64,000 nucleotides of DNA from Lentisphaera profundi (GTDB lineage: Bacteria > Verrucomicrobiota > Lentisphaeria > Lentisphaerales > Lentisphaeraceae), in NCBI RefSeq assembly GCF_028728065.1, contig NZ_CP117812.1, forward strand, positions 868,001-932,000, written 5' to 3'. Shown in pieces: positions 1 to 9,395 of the stretch (positions within the stretch are counted from its first letter, which is position 1; every line of letters begins with the position of its first letter). The notes under the pieces are model-generated. The model was not told the origin of the DNA and did not search any database. It saw only the letters and a program-made list of their open reading frames with translations. Both the position numbers and the translations under genes were made by a program.

Positions 1-226
1 GTATACGCTTAGACCATTGTTCTTATCTTTTTAGAACATCGTAATTTATTTATTACCTTGGAAATGCTCACACTTAAAGCCATTGGGCTATTTATATTCC
101 TCAAGGTAAGGAGCATATTGTTCTTCAGTTCCCAAGCTTCTTATAAACTCTAGAAAACTAACTCCGATTTGAGATTGAACTTTATTTTTAGCTATAATAC
201 ATCTCCTTTTTAGATTAAAAGTAAGC

Positions 227-260
227 TATCCAAATTATTGATTGTGTAATAATTTGGATA
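227..260. repeat. 13-bp perfect inverted repeat (hairpin)
   Basis: TATCCAAATTATT at 227-239 is matched exactly by its reverse complement at 248-260, leaving an 8-base loop. No run of T follows on either side, so a classical intrinsic terminator is not clear. It may be a weak bidirectional terminator of an off-window gene or a regulator site. Confidence 0.6.
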
Positions 261-956
261 TACAAGGCGGCTTTCAGCCGTTATGTAGATCGTTGCGTAC
301 TTCTAGGCCAAGCTGGATTTTTTTATTGATTGTCCCGAGTGTGTGTGGCTAATTTTCAGTTATTAGTTAATTGATTCTAAGGGCCACTGTTGGTGGATTT
401 CTTATGGTGGTATGTGTATTCACTGTGAATGCCAAATAGATAACTAAATGACGAGTCTTTTAGAAGAAATATATTATCAGTAACGGGAGTGTGCCTTTGT
501 TGGGTCGAGATAAGACGTTTTTTATAAATGAATTCAAAATCAACTATAGTATCTGTATTCCGCAACAGGTGAACATACCTAACGATTTGCTAAAGATGTA
601 CAAATTGAACTCTATTTATTAATGTAATTTAGATAATAAGAAAGTCTGCCAAAAGGGAGGGGGTTTGTTAGTAGTCTAGACGACTTTGTTGAGTCCTCAG
701 GTGTTGGTTTTTATGTGTAAACACAGTTTATATGTGAGTTTGATGCTTAGGCGGATTTTCGGTTTGTCTGTCGATAGCAGTAATAGTTGCAGGTTTCGAT
801 AGTAATGGATGAAAGACGGTAACTAGCCAGTGTTTTTAGTGGATATATTTATTATATGCAGGTCGTTAGAGTATGGTTATGTGTTTTTTATGTGATAGAC
901 GGTAGTTGATTAAGGATTTTATTTTTAATAAAAGGATTACTTTTCACTTACTAAAA

Positions 957-984
957 TTGTAAGCTTTTTAGCCAGTGCTATACT
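957..984 (+). promoter_or_regulatory. Probable sigma70 promoter of the type I secretion operon
   Basis: A TTGTAA -35 element (957-962) lies 16 bases before a TATACT -10 element (979-984). A TG one base upstream of the -10 gives an extended -10. Transcription would begin near 991, leaving a short A-rich leader before the ATG at 1013. Confidence 0.5.
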
Positions 985-1012
985 TTCGCATAAAAAAAAA
1001 AGAGATTGATTA

Positions 1013-3103
1013 ATGAGTGTTAATGACTTTGATTACTTGGCATCGTGTTTATCTTTATTAGCTAAACGACGATCTAGGTTGTATTCTGAAAGTGCCCTTA
1101 AGGATGGCTTGCCTCTTGAAAATGGCCAGTTAAATGTGGTAAGTTTTAAAAGAGCGGCGATACGTGCCGGTTTTAAATCCGAAGTGGTTAGAAGGGGTGT
1201 CGAATCACTCTCGACCTCACTGTTTCCTCTCATTGTAATATGCAAGGATAAATCGGCAATCGTCATCGACAGTTTTGAAGATGGTCAGTACACGACTTAC
1301 GATGTGCAGTATAAGTGTGAACGAGTTTTAAGTACAGATGAGCTTAATGAGCTTTCGTCGGGCTTTGCTATCCTACTCCAGGATCTTCAGGAAAGTGAAT
1401 TGAGAACAGAAAAAGAAAACTGGTTTTTTGCCACTTTACTCCGCTACAAAAAAATGTATTTTTGGGCTTTAGTTGCCTCAGTTTTTATTAACTTATTTGC
1501 CTTGAATTCCTCCATTTTTATCATGACGGTTTACGATAGAGTGTTGCCGAATAATGCAGAGTCCACTTTATGGATGTTGAGTGCGGTCGTCATTGGAGCC
1601 TTCTTCTTTGACTTTGTATTCAAAACTGTACGCTCTGCAACACTAGACCGGATTACCCAAAGAGTCGAAGTGATTCTCTCCTCAAAAATTCACGAGAAGC
1701 TGATGAGAGTTAATATGACTCATAAGCCACCTTCAGCCGGTCATTTCGCCTCGATTGTCAAAGATTTCGAATCCATTAGAGATTTCATGACTTCAATGAC
1801 GCTTACGGCACTTATAGATATGCCATTTGCACTTTGTATTTTGTTTTTCATTTACTTGATCGCAGGGAAACTTACTTTTGTATTGGTAGCTTGTGCACTG
1901 GTCTTGTTACTAATCAATGTCTTAGCTCAGCCTCTACAGAAGATGCTCGTAGGTAAATCGATGGATGAAGGCGCGAGGCGTCAAGGTCGCTTAGTGGAAG
2001 TCGTCAATAACCTAGATATTATTCGCATGATGAATGCTCAATCGCTTTTTCAGTACAAATGGGAACAGGATACGGGTGTTTTATCCGAAACTTCGAGGAA
2101 AAGTAAATTTGCGAGCTCGGTGACTTTATCAATTTCATCCATTATTCAAAATATGGTTTCCATTTTTGTTGTTATAGGTGGTTTTTATCTGATTCGCGAT
2201 GAAAATATGACCATGGGACAATTGGTGGCGGTTGTGATTTTAGGTGGTCGTGCCTTAGGTCCATTAGTGACTGGGATTAATTTACTCGTGCGTTATCAGT
2301 ACGTACGTAAAGCTTATAAGAATGTGGATAATTTTATGCGTTTACCAGAAGAGCGCGACCCCGACACCTCACTTTTAAGTCGTCCGGAGGTCAGCGGTGA
2401 AGTGGTTCTCGAAAAAGTAGGTTTTTCCTATCCCAATCAAATCTTTAGAGCTTTGGATAATGTAAGTTTTAAAATTAATAAAGGTGAGAAAGTCGGTATT
2501 ATCGGCAATGTCAGTTCGGGTAAAAGTACACTCTTGCGCTTGATTTTAGGTCTCTATTCTCCAACTGAAGGTAAGATTTTAGTGGATGGAACGGATTCGC
2601 GCCAAGTGGATGCCTCTGATTTGCGTCAGGCCATGTCCTGTATTTCCCAAGAAGCAAAATTATTTGATGGCTCAGTTCGCGATAATCTATTTTATGCCAA
2701 TCCGCATTTATCACATGAAGACTTGGATGAAGTTGTGCGTATTTCTGGCCTAGATAAATTGCTGAACTCACAACCCATGGGCTTAGATCTTCCTGTAGGT
2801 GAAGGTGGCTCACAGCTTTCTGGCGGCCAGCGCCAATTAGTGGCCATTGCTCAAGCGGTAGCAAAAAACCCTCCAATTATTCTTATGGATGAACCAACTT
2901 CATCTTTAGATACTGGTGCGGAGGCGGAATTCCTAGCGAAAATGAAAGAATTCACTAAAGATAAAACTTTGATTTTAAGTACTCACAAAATGAGAGAGCT
3001 TCAATTAGTCGATAGAATTATCGTCTTGGATAAGGGTCTCATGATTGCTGATGGCCCACGAGATAAAGTTTTAGAGCTTTTGCAGAATAAGGGGAAAAAG
3101 TAA
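1013..3103 (+). CDS. Type I secretion ABC transporter (permease/ATPase, LapB/LssB type)
   Basis: This inner-membrane ABC exporter energises one-step secretion of an unfolded protein through a HlyD adaptor and a TolC-like channel. The N-terminal ~125 residues look like a C39-peptidase-like domain without the catalytic cysteine, as in RTX/adhesin exporters that do not cleave their substrate. A membrane domain follows at roughly 145-420. The ATPase domain has a Walker A GNVSSGKST near residue 497, the ABC signature LSGGQRQ near 600, and Walker B ILMDEP near 622. The length (696 aa) is normal for the family. Its stop codon overlaps the next start (TAATG), so the adaptor gene is translationally coupled. 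The secreted substrate is not in the window; large RTX adhesins are typical cargo for this subtype, which is an inference. Confidence 0.93.
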   Translation: MSVNDFDYLASCLSLLAKRRSRLYSESALKDGLPLENGQLNVVSFKRAAIRAGFKSEVVRRGVESLSTSLFPLIVICKDKSAIVIDSFEDGQYTTYDVQYKCERVLSTDELNELSSGFAILLQDLQESELRTEKENWFFATLLRYKKMYFWALVASVFINLFALNSSIFIMTVYDRVLPNNAESTLWMLSAVVIGAFFFDFVFKTVRSATLDRITQRVEVILSSKIHEKLMRVNMTHKPPSAGHFASIVKDFESIRDFMTSMTLTALIDMPFALCILFFIYLIAGKLTFVLVACALVLLLINVLAQPLQKMLVGKSMDEGARRQGRLVEVVNNLDIIRMMNAQSLFQYKWEQDTGVLSETSRKSKFASSVTLSISSIIQNMVSIFVVIGGFYLIRDENMTMGQLVAVVILGGRALGPLVTGINLLVRYQYVRKAYKNVDNFMRLPEERDPDTSLLSRPEVSGEVVLEKVGFSYPNQIFRALDNVSFKINKGEKVGIIGNVSSGKSTLLRLILGLYSPTEGKILVDGTDSRQVDASDLRQAMSCISQEAKLFDGSVRDNLFYANPHLSHEDLDEVVRISGLDKLLNSQPMGLDLPVGEGGSQLSGGQRQLVAIAQAVAKNPPIILMDEPTSSLDTGAEAEFLAKMKEFTKDKTLILSTHKMRELQLVDRIIVLDKGLMIADGPRDKVLELLQNKGKK

Positions 3104-4611
3104 TGGATAAAAAAGAAATGAACAAGCTGCAGACAGGAGATGAACAATTCATTTCCGATCTCAATGCAGCCGTTATGCATAGGAACAGAAAGTTACCTTA
3201 TTTCATTCTGACCGCCATGGGTTCTTTTGTTGTATTTTTAATTCTCTGGGCACATTTTTCAGAAATTGAAATTATCACCAGAGGAATGGGAAAAGCTGTT
3301 CCATCTAAAGAAATTCAAGTGATTCAAAACTTGGAAGGTGGAATTATTTCAAAAATGAATGCGAAAGAAGGCCAGAGTGTAAAAGAGGGTGACCTCCTAG
3401 TCAAACTCGATAATAGTAAGTACTTATCAGCCTTTAAGGAAATGGAGGCAGATCATAGATCTATTAAGTGTAATCTGACTCGTTTATATGCTGAATATTC
3501 AAAGTCTCCTAAAGTAAGCTTTAGCGAAGAACTGCAAGTAGATAAGCGCTTGTGTGCGACTCAAGGCAATTTATTTAAGTCCAGAAATAATCAATATGCC
3601 TCACTAAAAAGCGGCTATAATGTAAAAATTAAGCACTTAAAAGTTGAGATATTGGAGCAGCATTTATCTCTAGTTCGTTTAAGAGCTGAAATGAATCAAG
3701 TGGAAGCCGATTTTTCTGTTATCGAAACAGCCAATAAAGAAATGATTGCCTTAGAGCAACGTTTATTTACGACTCGTAAAAAGATTTATCAAGCACAAAA
3801 AACTTCTTTGACTTCGAATCAAAATATTTTGCGTAAAGAGTGGCAGCAAACTAAAGACTTAGAAAAAGATGGTGCCGCTTCTATGGTTGAGGTCTTGCGT
3901 CTTGAGCGTCAAGTTATGGATATAGAGGGATCCTTACAATCACTAGAATCAAATCGCTTGGGAGATATTACCAGAAGTATTGAGAGTAGAAAACAAAGTA
4001 AAGTGAAACTAGAAGGTCTCTTAGTCGATAGTGAATCAGCCTTAAATCAATTCGATGCTAATTGGTTTAATGAAATCATCACTAGTATTGCAGATTATGA
4101 AGGAAAGTTGAACGCTGTTAGAGAAAAAATTTCTTCTCTCGATGACACTGTTAAACGTACGCGTATTACCTCGCCAGTTGATGGTGTGATTAATGAAGTT
4201 TTTCAAAGGAATGAAGGAGGAGTTGTTAGTCCTGGTCAGCCTATTTTAGAAATCATCCCCGATGATGATAAATTAGTGGTAGAAGGTATGGTATCACCAC
4301 AAGAAGTTGCTTTTTTAAGAATGGGAATGCATGTGATTGTGAAAATTTCGGCTTATGATTATTCTGTATATGGTGGCTTGGATGGTACTTTGACTCATAT
4401 TTCAGCCGATACTCATACTGACGAAGCCACGGGTGCACCTTTCTATAAAGTCTTAGTAGAGACCGATCAGAACTTCTTAATGAATGAAAATAACAAAGTT
4501 ATTCCAGGAATGACCGCTCAATTGGACATTTTAACAGGAAAACGTTCAGTATTGAACTATTTTATTTCCCCTATTTATAACGCACAAAGCACGGTATTTA
4601 CTGAACGATGA
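3103..4611 (+). CDS. HlyD-family membrane fusion protein of the type I secretion system
   Basis: This periplasmic adaptor links the ABC transporter to the outer-membrane channel. A short cytoplasmic N-terminus is followed by one transmembrane helix at about residues 30-52. After that comes a biotinyl-lipoyl-like half (IQNLEGGIISKM near 77), a long coiled-coil hairpin (about 110-350), and a second lipoyl half with the HlyD signature region TRITSPVDGVINEV. A beta-barrel C-terminal part completes the protein. 502 aa is slightly longer than E. coli HlyD, which suggests a long hairpin. It shares one base with the upstream gene, and its ATGA stop/start overlaps the TolC-like gene by four bases, so the three form one translationally coupled unit. 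Confidence 0.92.
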   Translation: MDKKEMNKLQTGDEQFISDLNAAVMHRNRKLPYFILTAMGSFVVFLILWAHFSEIEIITRGMGKAVPSKEIQVIQNLEGGIISKMNAKEGQSVKEGDLLVKLDNSKYLSAFKEMEADHRSIKCNLTRLYAEYSKSPKVSFSEELQVDKRLCATQGNLFKSRNNQYASLKSGYNVKIKHLKVEILEQHLSLVRLRAEMNQVEADFSVIETANKEMIALEQRLFTTRKKIYQAQKTSLTSNQNILRKEWQQTKDLEKDGAASMVEVLRLERQVMDIEGSLQSLESNRLGDITRSIESRKQSKVKLEGLLVDSESALNQFDANWFNEIITSIADYEGKLNAVREKISSLDDTVKRTRITSPVDGVINEVFQRNEGGVVSPGQPILEIIPDDDKLVVEGMVSPQEVAFLRMGMHVIVKISAYDYSVYGGLDGTLTHISADTHTDEATGAPFYKVLVETDQNFLMNENNKVIPGMTAQLDILTGKRSVLNYFISPIYNAQSTVFTER

Positions 4612-5966
4612 AAATTTGTTACTCGCTATTACTACTCAGCGCAATTTCTGGATTAGCTCAGGAAGAGAGTATTGAGAAAAAAGCTTATGAGAAAAACACC
4701 CTGCAGTATGCTTTGTATAAAGCGCATACAACTCACCCAGAACTACAGAGTCAGAAGTATACTGTAGATGCTTCAAAGTTTTCTTACGAATCATCCAAAG
4801 GAGCCTGGCTTCCTACCCTAGACGTTAGTGCTAATGTCGGCCCAGAAAAGAGTGTAGACCGTATTTCTACTGCTAATGGTAGAGCCAAGAATACTGAGAA
4901 TGAGATTCTGGAAGTGTATAATGCTCGGCTTAGGCAAGTACTCTTTGATGGGGGGTTACGAGGTAGTATTATTGATCAAAATCATGAACAGTTATCTCAG
5001 TCTCGCAACACCTTTGATGAAACGCGAGAAGGGATTAGTTTTTCTGTTATATCTGCCTATGTAGAGATTTTGAAACAACAAAAATTGTTATTGCTCTCAG
5101 AAGATAACTATGATAGACATAAAGATCTTTACGACAAAGTGAAAAAGAGATTTAATTCAAAAAGAGAAACAAAAGTTTCTTTATATCAGGCAGAATCACG
5201 TTTGTTACGAGCTGAAAATGGAATTGTGCAATCAAAAAATCATTTAAAGCAAGCGAAGGTTAGTTATCGCCAATTAGTTGGTGAATCACCAGTCTTAGGC
5301 CTTTTAGATGTGACTCTTAAAGATTTTAAGATAGAAAAGACACTTTTTGAAGCTTTTAGCATTTCAGAAAAGCATCCGGCTTTATTAAGAGCCAATAGTC
5401 AGATAACACAGGCAAGAGCCGGCGTTCAAGGAGCTAAGTCGAGATTTTCTCCAGAGATTGCTGTAGAGGGTGGGGCGTCCTATGATCGTTACGCCAATGG
5501 CATAGATGCAGAAAATGAAGAATATAATTTATTACTTACGGCTAATTGGAATTTATTTAATGGTTTTCAGGATAAGAAGAATTATCAAGCAAGCATAAGT
5601 CGTTTGTATGCCTCAAGTAGTTTAAAGGATTCAGTGAGACGGACTATTTTTGAGAATGTGGAAGACTCGTGGATCGAACTATCTAAACTTAAACGTAATG
5701 TAGAAATTCTAGATAAACAGAAAGATCTGTCTCAGTTTACTGCAGATGGTTACGTAGAACAGTATGATAAATCTAGTAGAAGTTTGTTTGATGTATTAAA
5801 TACACAGGCAGATGCATATAGCTCTGAAACGGCATATATATCAGCCTTATATGATGAAGTGGTAGCTTTTGCACGACTCGGTTTTTTTATGGGTGACCTA
5901 TCTCGACGTGTGGTGGGTTACCACTTAGGCAAAAATTCAGAAACAACAAATAATAATAACAAATAA
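4608..5966 (+). CDS. TolC-family outer-membrane channel protein of the type I secretion system
   Basis: This outer-membrane trimeric channel subunit completes the secretion conduit. A signal peptide is visible (MKICYSLLLLSAISGLAQ). Two OEP repeats follow: the first includes WLPTLDVSANVG, and the second includes FSPEIAVEGGASYDRY and the typical ANWNLFNGFQD. Long amphipathic helices lie between them. 452 aa is typical. The start overlaps the adaptor stop by four bases. The C-terminus is asparagine-rich (NNNNK) and followed 18 bases later by a further small gene with a strong ribosome binding site. Confidence 0.92.
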   Translation: MKICYSLLLLSAISGLAQEESIEKKAYEKNTLQYALYKAHTTHPELQSQKYTVDASKFSYESSKGAWLPTLDVSANVGPEKSVDRISTANGRAKNTENEILEVYNARLRQVLFDGGLRGSIIDQNHEQLSQSRNTFDETREGISFSVISAYVEILKQQKLLLLSEDNYDRHKDLYDKVKKRFNSKRETKVSLYQAESRLLRAENGIVQSKNHLKQAKVSYRQLVGESPVLGLLDVTLKDFKIEKTLFEAFSISEKHPALLRANSQITQARAGVQGAKSRFSPEIAVEGGASYDRYANGIDAENEEYNLLLTANWNLFNGFQDKKNYQASISRLYASSSLKDSVRRTIFENVEDSWIELSKLKRNVEILDKQKDLSQFTADGYVEQYDKSSRSLFDVLNTQADAYSSETAYISALYDEVVAFARLGFFMGDLSRRVVGYHLGKNSETTNNNNK

Positions 5967-5984
5967 TAATTAGGAGAAATAATT

Positions 5985-6281
5985 ATGATCGTAAATTATG
6001 TAGACGGAATTTCCAATGTAGCTTCTATTTCTGGTAATGTCCGTATGGATTTATTTCGTTACGAATTGGACAAAGATGCTGAAGGCGGTAAAAAGCCTCA
6101 GGACGTTGAACAGCTGATCATGTCTCACGAAGGTTTTCTTGATAGCTATAAGAAAATGACTGTAATCTTTAACGCACTAGCAAATAAAGGTGTTTACAAA
6201 GTAAAACCTGCAGACGACGCTGAAGAGTCTGAAGAGAAAAAAGAAGATAAAAAAGAAGATAAAAAAGAAAAGAAAGCTTAA
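5985..6281 (+). CDS. Small conserved-looking protein of unknown function, last gene of the secretion operon
   Basis: This is a 98-residue protein I cannot assign. The first ~75 residues look globular (alternating strands in VRMDLFRYEL, then helices). The tail is a highly charged run built on EEKKEDKKEDKKEKKA, as in soluble linkers or nucleic-acid or membrane-surface binding tails. The middle vaguely recalls DUF3467-type small proteins, but this is weak. It has no signal peptide, transmembrane helix or cysteine. A strong AGGAG site (5972-5976) eight bases before the ATG and a terminator right behind it indicate a genuine, well-expressed gene in the operon. It could be a cytoplasmic accessory or chaperone for the secretion substrate. 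Confidence 0.75.
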   Translation: MIVNYVDGISNVASISGNVRMDLFRYELDKDAEGGKKPQDVEQLIMSHEGFLDSYKKMTVIFNALANKGVYKVKPADDAEESEEKKEDKKEDKKEKKA

Positions 6282-6307
6282 TCACTTAAGTATCTTTATA
6301 ATTTCTT

Positions 6308-6336
6308 GCCTCTGTATTTAATACAGAGGCTTTTTT
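6308..6336 (+). terminator. Rho-independent terminator of the secretion operon
   Basis: GCCTCTGTATT (6308-6318) pairs perfectly with AATACAGAGGC (6320-6330), followed by six T. It lies 27 bases after the 98-aa gene and closes the type I secretion operon. Confidence 0.93.
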
Positions 6337-6411
6337 GTGCCAAAGTACGGTTTGGAAAGTCAGTGGGCACGCTTATCTTTTGAGATGATATCTAATAAAT
6401 AGGAAATGTGT

Positions 6412-7530
6412 ATGCAAAAAAAAGCACTAATTACGGGTGTTACCGGACAAGATGGCTCTTATTTAGCTGAGTTTTTACTCGAGAAAGGTTATGAGGTGCA
6501 CGGTATTAAACGTCGTTCTTCATTGTTTAATACGGGTAGAATTGATCATATATATCAGGACCCTCATGTAGATAATCGCAATTTCATTTTACATTACGGG
6601 GATTTAACGGATTCCTCGAATTTGATTCGAATTATCAAAGATGTTGAGCCGGATGAAATTTATAATTTAGGGGCTCAATCTCATGTGGCAGTATCGTTTG
6701 AATCTCCTGAGTATACCGCGGACGTTGATGCCATGGGTACAATCCGTTTGTTAGAGGCGATACGTCTTCTTGGTTTAGAGAAAAAAACTAAGTTTTATCA
6801 AGCATCTACCTCTGAATTATTTGGAGATGTTCGTGAAAGTCCCCAAAAGGAAACAACGCCATTTTATCCTCGTTCACCCTATGCAGTAGCCAAGATGTAC
6901 GCCTATTGGATTTGCGTAAATTACCGTGAAGCCTACGGCATTTATGCCTGTAATGGAATTTTGTTTAATCATGAATCGCCACGCCGTGGTGAAACTTTTG
7001 TGACGCGTAAAATAACTCGAGCGATTGCGAATATCGCAATGGGCTTAGAAGACTGCTTATATCTCGGTAATATGAATGCTTTACGTGATTGGGGCCATGC
7101 CAAAGATTATGTGGAAATGCAATGGTTGATGCTTCAACAAGAAACTCCAGATGATTTTGTGATTGCTACTGGCGTCCAGTATTCAGTGCGCCAATTTGTT
7201 GATTTTGCTGCTAAAGAACTCGGTATTACTATTGAGTGGCAGGGAAAAGATGAACAAGAAATAGGTATAGTCATTAATATCGAAGGTGACAAAGCTCCGG
7301 GTCTCAGTCTCGGTCAAAAAATTGTCGCTGTAGATCCTAAGTATTATCGCCCTACAGAGGTGGAAACTCTGCTTGGTGATCCATCGAAAGCTAAAGAAAA
7401 GCTTGGATGGGAGCCCGTGATCACGCTACAGGAAATGGTAGCAGAGATGGTGCAAGTTGACTATCGTGAAGCTTGTAAGCATGCGATTTTAAAAGAGCAT
7501 GGTTACGCGATGAGTGTAGCTAAAGAATAA
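6412..7530 (+). CDS. gmd: GDP-mannose 4,6-dehydratase
   Basis: This enzyme converts GDP-D-mannose to GDP-4-keto-6-deoxy-D-mannose, the branch point to GDP-fucose, rhamnose, perosamine and related sugars. It is an extended SDR protein. It shows the NAD(P) motif GVTGQDG close to the start, the STSELFG strand, the catalytic YxxxK (YAVAK), and the Gmd hallmark [16 protein letters not shown]. An in-frame ATG at 6406 also exists, but AGGAA at 6401-6405 is spaced properly only for the ATG at 6412. Length is normal for the family. There is no fcl/wcaG or per gene in the window, so the final sugar must be made by genes elsewhere or by an unrecognised partner. Confidence 0.96.
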   Translation: MQKKALITGVTGQDGSYLAEFLLEKGYEVHGIKRRSSLFNTGRIDHIYQDPHVDNRNFILHYGDLTDSSNLIRIIKDVEPDEIYNLGAQSHVAVSFESPEYTADVDAMGTIRLLEAIRLLGLEKKTKFYQASTSELFGDVRESPQKETTPFYPRSPYAVAKMYAYWICVNYREAYGIYACNGILFNHESPRRGETFVTRKITRAIANIAMGLEDCLYLGNMNALRDWGHAKDYVEMQWLMLQQETPDDFVIATGVQYSVRQFVDFAAKELGITIEWQGKDEQEIGIVINIEGDKAPGLSLGQKIVAVDPKYYRPTEVETLLGDPSKAKEKLGWEPVITLQEMVAEMVQVDYREACKHAILKEHGYAMSVAKE

Positions 7531-7734
7531 TATTCTTTTTTAAGTCAGGCGTTGCCTATTTCCCTCTCAAACTCCCCCTTTTTTAAACTTTAATCATTAG
7601 GTATTAAAGCTTAAACTTGGGAGATATTCATGAAGTTCACAAGCAGATCATCACCTGGGAGCGCGGGCGGCTCGCCCGCATTTACCATAAGAGTTTACTC
7701 CGAGGATATAAAGAAATTTAATAGCTTTGGGCAG

Positions 7735-7830
7735 TACCCGCCACCTTAATGATAAGGGACTTAAGAGATATTGACAGATATTTGAGCTCGAAGAGCTTAG
7801 GAATGTAGCCATGGACCTAAGTCCGTGGTA
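7735..7830 (-). repeat. Dispersed intergenic repeat, copy 1 (reverse orientation)
   Basis: Reverse-complemented, this stretch carries CTCTTCGAGCTCAAAT, then CTCTTAAGTCCC and a CATTA-containing tail. The same order occurs on the plus strand at 41008-41090. The copy here has about eight extra bases between the two blocks. Confidence 0.65.
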
Positions 7831-7991
7831 TTTGAATAATATCATCGTGCGTGCCGAAGCTACGCTGCAGGGCGTTTCCTTCATACCTTCGGCATGAATA
7901 TCATTGTTTTTAACAATACCCACCGGATAAATCCGATGGCTACCATACTACATAGCGTCGGCATGTGCTTAAGTTCCCACTCATTAGAACT

Positions 7992-8059
7992 CCCCTGCAA
8001 GATACTGCCGTATGAGCAAATGCTTTTTATCCGCCTGTCTGGCAAGACCCTGGACCAGG
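7992..8059 (-). repeat. Left arm of a 68-bp inverted repeat around the serine hydrolase gene
   Basis: Read on the minus strand this matches 9396-9463 with four mismatches over the first 63 bases (shared core GGCGGATAAAAAGCAT and CATACGGCAGTATCTTGC). A more diverged relative is at 15639-15699. Confidence 0.85.
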
Positions 8060-8108
8060 AAATTTGAGTGCTTCGCACTCTACTTACGGCCTTAGGTGCT
8101 TAATCGTA

Positions 8109-9281
8109 TTACTTTATAAAGGCAGGGATGACTCTTTTGGGAGCTTCAGAGAGCATTTTTCCCATGCCTTTATTATGAGCGGTGCTGATAATGATGAGCT
8201 CTATTTCTGGAAACATGAGGATGAACTGTCCTCCTGCGCCACGACCTGATTTACATAGGTAAGTATTGTTGCCAATTTGGACATCATGACCCCACCAAAA
8301 ATAACCGTAGCTTCTCTGCTCGTTCACATCAATAGCACTTGTAGCCACTTTGATGAACTCCGTAGGGATAAGTTGCTTTCCTTGCCATTGTCCCTCTTGA
8401 AGAATCAGCATTCCCATTTTTAGCATATCTCTAGAGCGGAAAGATGAGCCAGCAGCAGATTTCGGGAGCCCGCTGATGTCGTCTTGCCAACCATAATTCT
8501 TGATCCCCATAGGGATGAGCAATTCACTTTTAATGAAACCTTTAGCGGAGCCGGGTACTACGGCTTCCAACACCTGCATGGCCATAGAGGGGTCTGATCC
8601 TTGGTATTTAAATGTTTTACTATCCTCTGTGATTGGAGCGGTAAGTTCCATATATGTTTGGATTTGTCCCTGACCTTTTAGTTTTTCAGGAGTATTTTTC
8701 ATGACCGTGCTGGCTTTGCTCTTGTCAACACGAATTCCTGAACGCATATGCATCGCCTCATGTAAGCTGATGCTTTCAGTTCCAGCGGCTAAGTTTTTTA
8801 GATCGATGTCTTTAAGGAAGCTAATGACGGGCTTATTAAGATCGCTCATTTTCAAATAACCCAGTTGAATGGCTCTGCCGATCGCTAGTGCAGTATAGGA
8901 CTTGGTGATTGACATTTGGTAATGGGGATAATTAGCTCGTCCGCGTTTGTAGTATGATTCAAACAAAAGCTGATTTTTGTAGTAAATGAGTAGGCTATCA
9001 GTATTGCTATGTTTATTTGATGCAATTTCTTTGGAAAATCCTAGGATTAACTGTGTATCCAATGTGTTTTTATTGAGATCGCCAACTTTGATGCCATCAT
9101 TTTTATCTTTGGGCTTTGTGCTAATAAAAGCTTTCTCTAAATAAGGGATTTTTTTTTCTAGTGTATAGGAAATGTCTTTTGCGTTAAGGTCGGTGACTTC
9201 AGGAGCGAGTCCGTTGTCCGCGAATAAAGTGATGCATGAGGCATAGCTCAGGAACTGTAAAAAAGTGTAGAATTTATTCAT
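8109..9281 (-). CDS. Beta-lactamase-family (class C-like) serine hydrolase, exported
   Basis: This is a 390-aa penicillin-binding-protein/class C beta-lactamase fold hydrolase, probably periplasmic. An N-terminal signal peptide is present (hydrophobic FLQFLSYASCITLF). The catalytic SxxK is SITK in the segment MSITKSYTALAIGRAIQLG, followed by helix-rich text typical of the family. A conserved YGYFWWGHD and a late GRGAGGQF segment correspond to the third motif region. Such proteins are esterases, D-amino-acid peptidases or amide hydrolases; true beta-lactamase activity cannot be inferred. AAGGAT six bases before the ATG supports the start. The gene stands alone on the minus strand between two arms of an inverted repeat, which suggests a cassette that was inserted or is invertible. 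Confidence 0.85.
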   Translation of the reverse strand: MNKFYTFLQFLSYASCITLFADNGLAPEVTDLNAKDISYTLEKKIPYLEKAFISTKPKDKNDGIKVGDLNKNTLDTQLILGFSKEIASNKHSNTDSLLIYYKNQLLFESYYKRGRANYPHYQMSITKSYTALAIGRAIQLGYLKMSDLNKPVISFLKDIDLKNLAAGTESISLHEAMHMRSGIRVDKSKASTVMKNTPEKLKGQGQIQTYMELTAPITEDSKTFKYQGSDPSMAMQVLEAVVPGSAKGFIKSELLIPMGIKNYGWQDDISGLPKSAAGSSFRSRDMLKMGMLILQEGQWQGKQLIPTEFIKVATSAIDVNEQRSYGYFWWGHDVQIGNNTYLCKSGRGAGGQFILMFPEIELIIISTAHNKGMGKMLSEAPKRVIPAFIK

Positions 9282-9395
9282 TTTAATCCTTAATTAATTA
9301 GCTTCATAACACTACGGGCTCAAATCATATTTTTTGACAAAAATTTGTTATTTAAAACGATTACCCATTAAACGGGGCCAAGCGACTCTTAGTCG

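Larger units (their letters stand above)
1..1012. other. Gene-free region upstream of the secretion operon
   Basis: I see no convincing coding region here. The only open frame of note (about 62 codons, minus strand, 377-565) has no recognisable motif and no good ribosome binding site. The region is AT-rich, contains a long perfect inverted repeat at 227-260, and ends in a promoter just before the type I secretion operon. It may be the 3' flank of a gene outside the window plus a long regulatory region. Confidence 0.6.
7531..8108. repeat. Gene-free, hairpin-rich intergenic repeat region
   Basis: No credible gene lies between gmd and the serine hydrolase. The region contains several short hairpins, including GCGGGC/GCCCGC near 7665, GCCGAAG/CTTCGGC at 7853-7893, and GAGTGC-TTC-GCACTC near 8067. 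It also carries two dispersed repeat modules that occur elsewhere in the window (7735-7830 with 41008-41090; 7992-8059 with 9396-9463 and 15639-15699). Short open frames through it follow the repeat, not a protein family, and are left out. Confidence 0.6.

Noticed and set aside
377-565. 62-codon open frame on the minus strand in the leader region
   Set aside because: No motif, no ribosome binding site and no neighbours in the same direction; length is easily reached by chance in AT-rich DNA.
7651-8078. Short open frames of 65-90 codons between gmd and the serine hydrolase
   Set aside because: They run through hairpins and dispersed repeats and resemble only other repeat copies, not a protein family.
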